Assembly: GCA_021848605.1 (NCBI GenBank)
Contig: JAJZUM010000003.1
Span: 1 to 49,242, forward strand
From: Pseudomonadota bacterium
GTDB lineage: Bacteria; Pseudomonadota; Gammaproteobacteria; Pseudomonadales; Moraxellaceae
Direction: 5' to 3'
DNA length: 49,242 nt
Of the stretch, positions 1 through 7,271 are shown piece after piece (the first letter of the stretch is position 1; each line of letters opens with the position of its first letter). The position numbers and the translations under genes are program-made. The notes beneath the pieces were generated by a model, which saw nothing but the letters and a program-made list of their open reading frames with translations, did not search any database and was not told the DNA's origin.

Positions 1-384
1 ATCTACGCTTCCTTCCCGCAAAAGTACGTGCAGCATTTTGTGACTGGAACGTAATTGTTCCATAAATATATCGACCGAGGTTCGTACGACGCTATCTTTT
101 GATGTGGCATGATGTCTGGCGTCACCGATAATACGTCGTAACGTCGTTCCTGCCAGATCAATCAAGGCGATGGCGAGCTCGTCCATATTATTGAAGTGCC
201 GATAAAAGCTGTTTGGGGCGATACCTGTTGCCCTAGCAACTTCTCTCAGGCTGAGACTAGACAAACTGCGGTGCGGGCCAAGCAGGCTGAGCGTGGCCTG
301 GAGAATTTCTTCGCGAGAGATGGAAGCCCTTCGGCCAGGGTTTGATGTCGCGATCTGCTCTTGTCCGGCTTGGGGAGATGTCAT
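1..384 (-). CDS. fabR: TetR-family repressor, FabR-like (C-terminus cut by window edge)
   Basis: Partial gene: 128 codons are visible from the ATG at 382-384 and the frame is still open at base 1, so the ligand-binding C-terminus is missing. Residues about 20-65 form a TetR-type helix-turn-helix, with SLREVARATGIAP followed by NSFYRHF. The next stretch, including VVRTSVDIFME and LLREGS, follows the FabR family line by line as I recall it. FabR repressors sense the unsaturated/saturated acyl balance and control unsaturated fatty-acid synthesis genes such as fabA and fabB. Family assignment is fairly strong. The exact role is inferred, because the related DesT branch controls an acyl desaturase instead. 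No target operator was identified in this window. Confidence 0.72.
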   Translation of the reverse strand, partial: MTSPQAGQEQIATSNPGRRASISREEILQATLSLLGPHRSLSSLSLREVARATGIAPNSFYRHFNNMDELAIALIDLAGTTLRRIIGDARHHATSKDSVVRTSVDIFMEQLRSSHKMLHVLLREGSVD

Positions 385-431
385 GATGTGATTCCGGTTC
401 ACCTTGATATCATCATAGCAAAAAAATACGT

Positions 432-1616
432 CTAAGGGACGGTTGGGCGTCCGATCCGGAATATGCTCAAAGCGATCAGGGCGGACAAGCACAAACCAAT
501 GACCAGTGCGTTGGGCGCATGAGAGTCTCCCAGCGAGACAACAACAGTAGCCAGAGCTGCGAAAAGATACTGCATGGTTCCCATGAGTGATGAGGCGGTT
601 CCGGCAATATGACTACCGATACTGGAGAGTGCGGCAGCAGAGGCATTGGGAACCAGAAATCCGAGCGAAGCAATATAAACCCACAATCCAAGACACAAGG
701 TGATCAGGTTGAGCTGGTGGCTGAGAAGCATGAGCAGCAGAAAGCCTGCGGCAAGACCAGGAAAAACGAGGGCCCTATGCATGATGCGCTGGATACCGTA
801 ACGGTGCAACAGTCGGGCATTAATCTGGGTCGTGGCGATAAAGGCGGCGCCGTTGATACTGAAGATCAGGGCATAATGATCGGCACTGACCTGAAATGTG
901 TGCATCAGAAGTCCTGGAGTAGTGGCAATATAGCAAAACATGCCGCTCATCAGGGCATTGGATGTTAAAGTCAGCAGCATGAACGTGCGCTGTCCAAAAA
1001 GGCTAAACATGGCAGTATGCAGTGCCTGGTGCGGAGTACCTGTATGATGTTGGGGTGGATGAGTTTCCTCAAGCTCGAACCAGCTCCAGATGAGTACGCT
1101 CAAGGCTAGAAGCCCCTGAATAAAAAACAGGGTACGCCAACTTCCAAAATGCAGGCACAGGGTTCCCAGACTAGGTGCAAAAATGGGGGCAGCTCCCATG
1201 ATGAGCATCAGGCGTGCCTGGGCCAGTGCTGCCGTAATTCCAGTTGCCAAATCCCGTACAATGGCACGGCTGAGTACCATCCCAGAACAGGCACCGATTC
1301 CCTGCAGGAATCGCGCCAGGATTAGGGTTTGCATGTGGGTGGCCGTCGCACAGAGCAGTGTTGCCAGCAGATAAATCGCCACTCCCCAGAGCAAGGGTGG
1401 GCGACGACCGAATCGGTCACTTAAGGCCCCAAAGAACATCTGGCCTCCGACCAGACCCAGGAAGAATGAAGACAGGGTCAGTTGGGCATGCGCGCCAAGA
1501 CTTTCCTGGATTTTTGTAAACGCAGGCAGATACATATCGATCCCGAGTGGCCCGAGTGCAACCAGTACACCCAAAAGGTACAATTTTCGGGCAAGGGCGG
1601 GTTCGAGGCGCATCAT
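432..1616 (-). CDS. Bcr/CflA-family MFS multidrug efflux transporter
   Basis: A 394-residue inner-membrane protein with about 12 hydrophobic segments, the usual size for this family. N-terminal GPLGIDMYLPAF is typical of Bcr/CflA proteins. The loop after TM2 has the MFS motif GALSDRFGRRP, and TM4-5 carry GACSGMVLSRAIVRDL, close to Bcr. Members are proton-driven exporters of drugs such as bicyclomycin and chloramphenicol; the substrate here cannot be told from sequence. The start codon overlaps the stop of the upstream slipin gene (ATGA), so the two are probably co-transcribed and translationally coupled. The fabR-like gene follows 47 bp downstream on the same strand. Confidence 0.88.
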   Translation of the reverse strand: MMRLEPALARKLYLLGVLVALGPLGIDMYLPAFTKIQESLGAHAQLTLSSFFLGLVGGQMFFGALSDRFGRRPPLLWGVAIYLLATLLCATATHMQTLILARFLQGIGACSGMVLSRAIVRDLATGITAALAQARLMLIMGAAPIFAPSLGTLCLHFGSWRTLFFIQGLLALSVLIWSWFELEETHPPQHHTGTPHQALHTAMFSLFGQRTFMLLTLTSNALMSGMFCYIATTPGLLMHTFQVSADHYALIFSINGAAFIATTQINARLLHRYGIQRIMHRALVFPGLAAGFLLLMLLSHQLNLITLCLGLWVYIASLGFLVPNASAAALSSIGSHIAGTASSLMGTMQYLFAALATVVVSLGDSHAPNALVIGLCLSALIALSIFRIGRPTVP

Positions 1617-2380
1617 TCAGTCCGTTTTGTATAAGTGCGGGCGGCTGAGGCAAGATCATGTGCCAGGGACACAAACTCACTGGGCATCATGATAATGGTG
1701 GTTGTGTTCTGTTCAGCGCCGACCTCGGTAATCATTTGCATGCGACGCAGTTCCAGCCCGGCAGGATTTTCCATGATGAGGCCAGCGGCCTCACGTAGCT
1801 TCATGGAAGCTTCCAGTTCGGCTTGCGCTTTGATCACTCGTGCCCTTTGCTCGCGCTGCGCCTCAGCTTCCTGAGCCATGGCACGTTGCATGGACTCAGG
1901 AATCTCGACATTGCGCATCTCGACCCGGCTGACCTTGACGCCCCAGGGCTCAGTAGCAAGGTCAATCGCTTCACAGAGGGCTGTGGCGATGATCTCCTGC
2001 TCCTTGAGAATTTCATCGAGGGAGTGTCGTCCCATGCGGTTACGCAAGGACGTCAGGGCGACCTGAATCACGGCGCGATCTACCTCACGAACTTTAAGAA
2101 TGGCCCGGGTAGCATCGATGATCTCGTACCAGATCACAGCGGTCACTTTGACGGGTACATTGTCGCGGGTAATGGTTTCCTGTTGGTCTACCGATGCGGT
2201 GATGGTACGCATGTCGACAGCGGTCGTTGTTTCGATGCCGGGAATGATCCAGAATAGTCCGGGTTCGCGGACACGATGCAACTTGCCAAGGCGAAAAACC
2301 AAGTTTTTTTGCCAGGCCTGAGTAATCCGCAGGCCTGAAAAAAGCAGAATGAACGCAAAAGCGGTTAACGGTATCAGCAT
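1613..2380 (-). CDS. Slipin / stomatin-like SPFH-domain membrane protein
   Basis: 255 residues. An N-terminal hydrophobic anchor (about 1-22) is followed by an SPFH/Band 7 domain: FRLGKLHRVREPGLFWIIPGIE, DNVPVKVTAVIWYEI, then the WGVKVSRVEMRNVEIPESMQRAMAQEAEA stretch that leads into a charged helical segment. This is the slipin (YbbK/stomatin) architecture. Such proteins oligomerise in membranes and scaffold or regulate partners, often a membrane protease or NfeD. No nfeD gene is adjacent here; instead the gene overlaps a drug exporter by 4 bp. AGGAG lies 10 bases before the ATG. Family call is strong; physiological role unknown. Confidence 0.88.
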   Translation of the reverse strand: MLIPLTAFAFILLFSGLRITQAWQKNLVFRLGKLHRVREPGLFWIIPGIETTTAVDMRTITASVDQQETITRDNVPVKVTAVIWYEIIDATRAILKVREVDRAVIQVALTSLRNRMGRHSLDEILKEQEIIATALCEAIDLATEPWGVKVSRVEMRNVEIPESMQRAMAQEAEAQREQRARVIKAQAELEASMKLREAAGLIMENPAGLELRRMQMITEVGAEQNTTTIIMMPSEFVSLAHDLASAARTYTKRTE

Positions 2381-2492
2381 GAATGAGTGACTCCTGTCTT
2401 GAAGTTTGCGCTACGTACCCCATGTTAAACGTAACGGCGGCATATGTCTCTGCTGTCCTGCTATTGTTTTTAGTTCAACGAGGAGATCAACG

Positions 2493-3161
2493 GTGGGAAC
2501 ATCGGTACGGTTGCAACGCCCTGATGGCGGAACATGTGATGCTTATTTTGTTGAAGTCCCCGGTGCTCGGGCTGCCGTGGTGGTGATTCAGGAGTGGTGG
2601 GGGCTGAATGATCAGGTGCGAAGCATTGTCGATTATTTTGCCCAACAGGGATTTCATGCCCTGGCACCTGATTTGTATCATGGGCGTATGGCCTCCGATG
2701 CCGATGAGGCAAGCCACCTGATGAATCATCTCGATTTTGCCCAGGCAACCCACCAGGACTTGCGGGCTGCTGTCAGCTTTCTTAAAGAAAAGGTTGGGCA
2801 CGTCGGTGTGACAGGATTTTGTATGGGAGGTGCACTGACCATTGCCGCAGGTGTACATCTTGCTGCAGAGATTCAGGCAGCCTCGTGTTTCTACGGGATT
2901 CCACCTGCAGAGTTTGCCGACCCTGCCAAGATTACGATTCCATTCCAGGGGCATTTCGCTGATCGGGATGCATGGATTACTCCAGAGAAAGTTGATGCGC
3001 TACAGGTTGCGCTAAAGAACGCAACTCAGGATGTTGAAATTTATCGTTATCCGGCCGATCACGCCTTTGTCAATCAGACCAGGCCTGAAGTCTATGAGGC
3101 TGAATACGCCCGCCAGGCCCTTGAGCGCACAACGAGCTTTTTCAGAAAGCATCTTGTCTAG
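2493..3161 (+). CDS. Dienelactone hydrolase family protein
   Basis: A 222-residue alpha/beta hydrolase, close to usual dienelactone hydrolase length. The nucleophile elbow is GFCMGG with Cys110. Likely triad partners are Asp159 (in HFADRD) and His190 (in YPADHAF). Glu34 in QEWWG matches the glutamate that tunes the cysteine in the family. I chose the GTG at 2493 because AGGAG lies 7 bases upstream and homology begins there; the longer open frame from 2406 adds residues unlike the family. Known members open the lactone ring of dienelactone in chloroaromatic degradation, but most genomic copies are general carboxylesterases of unknown substrate. Monocistronic; divergent from the slipin gene. 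Confidence 0.88.
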   Translation: MGTSVRLQRPDGGTCDAYFVEVPGARAAVVVIQEWWGLNDQVRSIVDYFAQQGFHALAPDLYHGRMASDADEASHLMNHLDFAQATHQDLRAAVSFLKEKVGHVGVTGFCMGGALTIAAGVHLAAEIQAASCFYGIPPAEFADPAKITIPFQGHFADRDAWITPEKVDALQVALKNATQDVEIYRYPADHAFVNQTRPEVYEAEYARQALERTTSFFRKHLV

Positions 3162-3168
3162 TGTTGTT

Positions 3169-3191
3169 CCGGCCCATGCCCATTGGGCCGG
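3169..3191 (+). terminator. Possible terminator hairpin after the hydrolase gene
   Basis: A perfect 8-bp inverted repeat (CCGGCCCA at 3169-3176, TGGGCCGG at 3184-3191) with a 7-nt loop starts 8 bp after the hydrolase stop codon. It is GC-rich but followed only by GATTTC rather than a true T-run. Termination may be weak, or may serve the convergent gene as well. Confidence 0.45.
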
Positions 3192-3208
3192 GATTTCAGG
3201 TTCAGGTA

Positions 3209-3898
3209 TTACTTTTCGGTTTTTTGGGCACCAAACGAAATGCCCAAAAAAGAAAATGGCAGTTTGTTCTGCAAGCGAAAACGAGCCTGCAGTTGAATGA
3301 ATCCGAGATCGAGACCAACAGCGGGGCTGGAAGATGCTTCGCCGCTGATGTCGGGGTTTTGAATGTTCTGGGCAGCATCCACTTTCAGGATCCAGGCGCC
3401 TCTCGCCAATGAGACACTGACATTTTTGGGAGCAGGACCAGTATTTTTCTGTTCGTTGATTATGGGCAGCATCTGGCGAAGGCGCGTCCATGGTTGTCCG
3501 AAGCGGGCCAAAACAGGCACATAACGATCCTGAATGGTATGGACACGCGAGGGTACCTCTTGGGACAGCCAACGAACCTGAGGACCGATACCCGGCACAT
3601 CAAGGACGTGAAGATACATGCGGTTGAGGCGGTTCAGGGGTCGACGCCAAAGCCGGGTTGTAGTTGGGGGCGTTGTTTCTAAAACGCCAGAATCCTGATT
3701 TTCAGCCAGACTTTCGTCAATTTGCTGTCTGATTTCCAGCAGAAGGCGGTTTAATGCTGGGTTGCGGGCAATGCGGGCACGAAGATGTCTGACCGTAGTG
3801 CGTTGTGTACCGGATGCGCGCATGCGAATGACTGCGGGTTCGCTGGTGCGCGAACGGGTTCCTCGGGTTATAGTGCCAGACCGGGCTGAATACGCCAT
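3209..3898 (-). CDS. Hypothetical basic protein downstream of mltF
   Basis: 229 residues, no family recognised. The N-terminal 75 residues are Arg/Thr-rich (for example TRSRTSEPAVIRMRASGTQ) and followed by a helical stretch, ARNPALNRLLLEIRQQIDESL. The C-terminal part alternates polar and hydrophobic residues (VSVSLARGAWILKVDAA, VGLDLGFIQLQARFRLQNK), which would suit beta-strands. No signal peptide or clear membrane segment. AGGA lies about 9 bases before the ATG at 3898. It is read in the same direction as mltF, 95 bp downstream, so could be co-transcribed. A 26-codon frame starting MTLQDGHLILVIQELRAW overlaps its start in another phase; either an upstream peptide or a sign that the true N-terminus was frameshifted. 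Confidence 0.5.
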   Translation of the reverse strand: MAYSARSGTITRGTRSRTSEPAVIRMRASGTQRTTVRHLRARIARNPALNRLLLEIRQQIDESLAENQDSGVLETTPPTTTRLWRRPLNRLNRMYLHVLDVPGIGPQVRWLSQEVPSRVHTIQDRYVPVLARFGQPWTRLRQMLPIINEQKNTGPAPKNVSVSLARGAWILKVDAAQNIQNPDISGEASSSPAVGLDLGFIQLQARFRLQNKLPFSFLGISFGAQKTEK

Positions 3899-3993
3899 GC
3901 ACGAAGTTCCTGAATGACAAGAATAAGATGTCCGTCCTGCAGAGTCATTCTACCCTTGTCATCTTTGGAAAAACAAGCACATCCCGCAGAGAA

Positions 3994-5421
3994 TCAGCGT
4001 TCAGCAATTTGTTCCTGGAACTGGTCAGGATGCGCCAGCAACAATGCATCGTAATATTTTTGAACCTGATGTACATAGGCCAGAACCTGACCGCTCGGTG
4101 TGCCATCAGCCTCAAGGCCTCCTTGTCCGGGCAACAGGGTTGTCAGGGATTGCCGTACATTGACCCACAGGTTGGGGTTGCGATGATGCTGTTTGGTGAG
4201 AACCAGGGCACGATGCAGGAAACCTGGACCCATATTGTATGCAGCCAAAGCCATCCAGCTTCGATCCGGTTCCTGAACCTGAGCAGGAATGGAATCCAGA
4301 ATTGTTCTGAAGTAAGCACAACCAGCAGCAATGCTCTGGCTAGCATTGGTCCTATCTTTAACCCCCAATTCGGTCGCGGTAGGACTCATTAACATCATCA
4401 TTCCAGCAGCTCCTGAACTAGCCAGGGCACCGGGTTGCCAGCGGGATTCCTGATAAGCAATCGCAGCGATCATGTGCCAGTCCAGACCATTTTTGCTGGC
4501 ATAGCGTTGAAAAAGATTGGCATATACGGGAAGACGTTTGCGAATGTCCGCATAAAACCCATGCGCATCGGATGCTTCATCGTGCGGTTCCGGACGGTAA
4601 AAAGTTGCCAGACGATCCAGAGTGCCATCCTTACGCAGTTGATTTAGGAACATGCCTGCCTGGGTGTGCAGGCTGCTATCAGTTCCCGGAGCAAAATTCC
4701 ATGCCATGCGGGCAGCATGAGTCAGCTGAGTGGCAACTTGCAGATTACGATGCAGCAAGCGATGTTCTGAAAAACTGTCGGCATTAACCAGGGCAAAATC
4801 AGCTTCGTGCCACGCTACCATATCAAGCAGGGTGCTGAACTGGGCACTTTGAGGCACGCGTTCAACGTGCAAGGTCGGGACCTGTTCTGCCAGGGTCTGA
4901 GCCAGTTGATCCTCACTGCTGCCAGCATAAACCGCAAGCCGTGCCCCATGCAGCGTGTCAAGCATGGCCTGCTGCCCCATATTTTGGTCGCTGGCACTGG
5001 CTGTGGTTCTGCGAATCAGGTCAAAAGAGAGATCTTCATAGGTCTGACTATAATGAACATTGTCATAATGCTCACCGCTGGCCAGTACCGTGGTTAAGGC
5101 GAGATCAGCCTGATGCTGGTTCAGTCTTTTTTCCAGCTCACCGAGGCTCGAAACAGATTGTACTTGGATTTTCAGGCCAAGATGACGGGCAAAAAGCCGA
5201 GTTACCTCTCCTGAAAAGCTGTGATTAAGCGTTAAAACACTTGCAGTACCATCTTGTGCAAGCGTCACAACACGGATCACGCCACGTTGGTTAATTTGTT
5301 CAAACGTTGTTGGTGTGGGCATCAATCCCACGACAAAAGCCAGTACGAAGATAGAAACACACGCTCGAAAAACAAAATGCGTTCGTCGTCGCAGCAGGCA
5401 CAGGCTGTCGCATCGAGACAT
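3994..5421 (-). CDS. mltF: Membrane-bound lytic murein transglycosylase F
   Basis: 475 residues with the two-domain MltF layout. A hydrophobic N-terminal segment (about 17-35) is followed by a periplasmic solute-binding-protein-like domain (about 45-265: RGVIRVVTL, LGLKIQVQSV, ADLALTTV). A lytic transglycosylase domain follows (about 285-460) with catalytic Glu325 in YQESRW, then SGAAGMMMLMSPTA and the ALAAYNMGPG motif. MltF cleaves peptidoglycan glycan strands to 1,6-anhydro ends at the outer membrane; the first domain is thought to regulate the second. The N-terminal region shows no lipobox, as in E. coli MltF. mltF and purL are divergent neighbours in enteric bacteria; here a chemoreceptor-like gene sits between them. 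Confidence 0.95.
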   Translation of the reverse strand: MSRCDSLCLLRRRTHFVFRACVSIFVLAFVVGLMPTPTTFEQINQRGVIRVVTLAQDGTASVLTLNHSFSGEVTRLFARHLGLKIQVQSVSSLGELEKRLNQHQADLALTTVLASGEHYDNVHYSQTYEDLSFDLIRRTTASASDQNMGQQAMLDTLHGARLAVYAGSSEDQLAQTLAEQVPTLHVERVPQSAQFSTLLDMVAWHEADFALVNADSFSEHRLLHRNLQVATQLTHAARMAWNFAPGTDSSLHTQAGMFLNQLRKDGTLDRLATFYRPEPHDEASDAHGFYADIRKRLPVYANLFQRYASKNGLDWHMIAAIAYQESRWQPGALASSGAAGMMMLMSPTATELGVKDRTNASQSIAAGCAYFRTILDSIPAQVQEPDRSWMALAAYNMGPGFLHRALVLTKQHHRNPNLWVNVRQSLTTLLPGQGGLEADGTPSGQVLAYVHQVQKYYDALLLAHPDQFQEQIAER

Positions 5422-5763
5422 CCTTCGCTACCTCTCTTAGGTTTACCGTTTATCAACCCGAAACGATTCAATTTCCGATGCAACTTATCGGGAAACATGT
5501 AGCAGTCATGTCATAAAAAACGACTACATTTTGAACGATCTCGGGCCGCTTTACCGTTGGACCAATAGGGGGTCGTTACGGAGCAGGTGCAGCAATCCGC
5601 GGGGCCCTTACAGCGGATACGAAACAATGTACACATTTGAGTTCAGTTTGTCGAGTCAAAGCGACTAATGGATGGTACGTTCGTACCATATTGGAATTTT
5701 CTGCATTTGTCGTCTAGCCTATTTAGGACCAGTTAACAGCAGGATTCTAGTGAGGTTGAAACC
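5422..5763. other. Intergenic region between divergent mltF and MCP-like gene
   Basis: 342 bp with no supportable gene. It must hold the promoters of both divergent genes. I found no convincing sigma70, sigma54 or sigma28 promoter. TTGGAA at 5691 with TAGCCT 18 bp later is a weak sigma70 candidate. The clearest element is the palindrome at 5672-5689, described separately. Confidence 0.6.
5672..5689. promoter_or_regulatory. 18-bp palindrome, candidate operator upstream of MCP-like gene
   Basis: ATGGTACG-TT-CGTACCAT is a perfect 8-bp inverted repeat with a 2-bp spacer, 74 bp before the MCP-like start codon. The size and symmetry suit a dimeric repressor or activator. No regulator can be named from the sequence. 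Confidence 0.4.
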
Positions 5764-6888
5764 ATGTCCTTGCGTATGCGCATAACGATGTTGATGATGT
5801 TGCTGGTAGCAGCAGAGTCGGGGGTAGTAGGTTTTGAAACGCAGGCCTTTGTGCCGGTGATCATTGCAGTAGTCGTCGGGATTGTTATCCTTGCAGCCAC
5901 TGCTGGTTTGATGACAAGTTGGTATCAGGATACGCTGGATCGGCTGGCAGAGCGTTTGCGTCAGGGTCAGGGCGCGGAAATGGATAGTTATGGCCTGCTT
6001 CCTGAGATGCAAGGCCTGGTCGACAGTCTCCGCTCGGCTTTGGGCAGGGACAAGGATCGTTTGGGTGCGGTGTTGGGTGCTGCAGATCGGGTTAAGGTCT
6101 TGGCAGGGGAACTGGTGGGAGGAACTCAAGAGTCAAGTCGGGGCGCTGAAAACCAGAAGAAAGAGGCTGATGCCGTGGCTTCGACCATAAACAGTATGGC
6201 AGAAACTATGCATTCGGTTACTGGCAGCGCCAGCAGTGCTGCCGAAGCTGCACGTGAAGCCAATCGTGAGGCTCAGGAAGGCCAGCAGGTCGTCAACAGT
6301 GTGACCGATGCGATTCATTCGCTGGCCTCAGAGGTTGAACGTGCTGCTTCCGCGATGCAAACCCTTGAGGCTGATACCGAGTCGATTGGAGCCATCCTGG
6401 AAGTGATTCGCGGTATTGCTGATCAGACCAATTTGCTGGCACTTAACGCGGCGATTGAAGCAGCCCGTGCGGGTGAACAGGGACGAGGTTTTGCGGTTGT
6501 AGCGGATGAAGTTCGCACACTGGCACAGCGTACCCAGCAGGCAACCCAGGAAATCCATGAAATGATAGCCCGTTTGCAGTCGGGTTCCAGCAACGCAGTC
6601 AAGGTAATGGAAGAGGGGCGACGCCAGGCAGAACTAAGTGTGGGGCAGGCTAATCGTGCCGGTTCATCATTAGCGACGATTACCCACGCGGTTGATTCGA
6701 TTTGTACCATGAATGAACAGATTGCTGATTCCATCAAGAAACAGTCGGCTTCAGCGGATACGGTCAGCAGTCGCTTGGGTAGAATTGTTCAGCTGGCCGA
6801 TGAGGCGGGACAAAGAACTCAGCAACGGGCTCGAATTGCCCAGGAACTTGAACTTGCTGCCCGGGAGCTTAGCCAGGCAATCAACTGA
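5764..6888 (+). CDS. Methyl-accepting chemotaxis-like protein without sensor domain
   Basis: 374 residues. Two hydrophobic segments (about 6-23 and 29-51) are separated by only a few residues, so there is no periplasmic ligand-binding domain. A short HAMP-like linker (about 52-115) leads to the coiled-coil signalling domain. The conserved hairpin tip is at about 217-255 ([20 protein letters not shown], then [15 protein letters not shown]), which contacts CheA/CheW in the family. No C-terminal CheR/CheB-binding pentapeptide; it ends RELSQAIN. It may sense membrane or cytoplasmic state, or feed a chemosensory array other than the flagellar one. GAGG lies 8 bases before the ATG. Confidence 0.9.
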   Translation: MSLRMRITMLMMLLVAAESGVVGFETQAFVPVIIAVVVGIVILAATAGLMTSWYQDTLDRLAERLRQGQGAEMDSYGLLPEMQGLVDSLRSALGRDKDRLGAVLGAADRVKVLAGELVGGTQESSRGAENQKKEADAVASTINSMAETMHSVTGSASSAAEAAREANREAQEGQQVVNSVTDAIHSLASEVERAASAMQTLEADTESIGAILEVIRGIADQTNLLALNAAIEAARAGEQGRGFAVVADEVRTLAQRTQQATQEIHEMIARLQSGSSNAVKVMEEGRRQAELSVGQANRAGSSLATITHAVDSICTMNEQIADSIKKQSASADTVSSRLGRIVQLADEAGQRTQQRARIAQELELAARELSQAIN

Positions 6889-7271
6889 ACAAGTGTCCGC
6901 CTCCTCTTCCTCTTCTTGAGAAATTCTCAAGAACTTGCGTGATTCTCAAGACGTGATTCTCAAGAAGAGGAAGGCAAACGGTCAGCTTCTACCAAGACAC
7001 CATAACCGATACAATCGTGGTTTGATGATGGATGCGTTCATCAGAGGCACCGTTGTACCTTTGTCGGAACGGCTGCATGGACGATTGCGCCGGAATCCTT
7101 TATTCTTGCCGGTCAAGGGCGCATTGGGTGTTTTTCCTGACCAGCCAATCCTGACCGAGATTCCTCTTAAATCGTGTTGGGAGCATATTGACACATTGTG
7201 TTGATTCGGCGTGAGGTCCTGATTGAGGAACACAGTTGACGCCTTTATTTTCCACGAATCGAGACGATGAC
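6889..7271. other. Intergenic region upstream of purL
   Basis: 383 bp. The first 85 bp are dominated by an inverted and tandem repeat cluster (6906-6973). TACAAT at 7010-7015 is a fair -10 element for purL but has no good -35. An open frame of 89 codons from a TTG at 6935 overlaps the repeats and has no ribosome binding site or recognisable protein features. The rest is unassigned. Confidence 0.5.
6906..6973. repeat. 17-bp perfect inverted repeat with internal tandem repeats
   Basis: CTTCCTCTTCTTGAGAA at 6906-6922 is exactly complementary to TTCTCAAGAAGAGGAAG at 6957-6973. The loop contains a perfect 14-bp tandem duplication, CGTGATTCTCAAGA at 6938-6951 and 6952-6965. ATTCTCAAGA occurs three times (6923, 6942, 6956). 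The left arm can pair with any of the three copies, so several alternative hairpins are possible. No T-run follows, so it is not a classic terminator. It starts 18 bp after the MCP-like stop. Confidence 0.85.

Noticed and set aside
609-968. Rightward 119-codon open frame opposite the MFS gene
   Set aside because: Lies antisense to a clear transporter gene and has a composition typical of a shadow frame.
1823-2257. Rightward 144-codon open frame opposite the slipin gene
   Set aside because: Antisense to a well-conserved SPFH gene; no family resemblance.
2406-2492. N-terminal extension of the dienelactone-hydrolase-family gene
   Set aside because: The residues do not resemble the family and the GTG at 2493 has a well-placed AGGAG.
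3220-3251. Perfect 11-bp inverted repeat TTTTTTGGGCA / TGCCCAAAAAA, considered as a bidirectional terminator
   Set aside because: The T-run is on the 5' side and the A-run on the 3' side of the stem in both directions, the reverse of a terminator, and it lies within the coding end of the leftward hypothetical gene.
5691-5704. Possible sigma54 promoter before the MCP-like gene
   Set aside because: GG and GC are separated by 8 bp, not the required 10.
6935-7204. 89-codon open frame upstream of purL
   Set aside because: Its TTG start lies inside the repeat cluster, neither it nor the internal ATG at 7024 has a ribosome binding site, and the protein shows no recognisable features.
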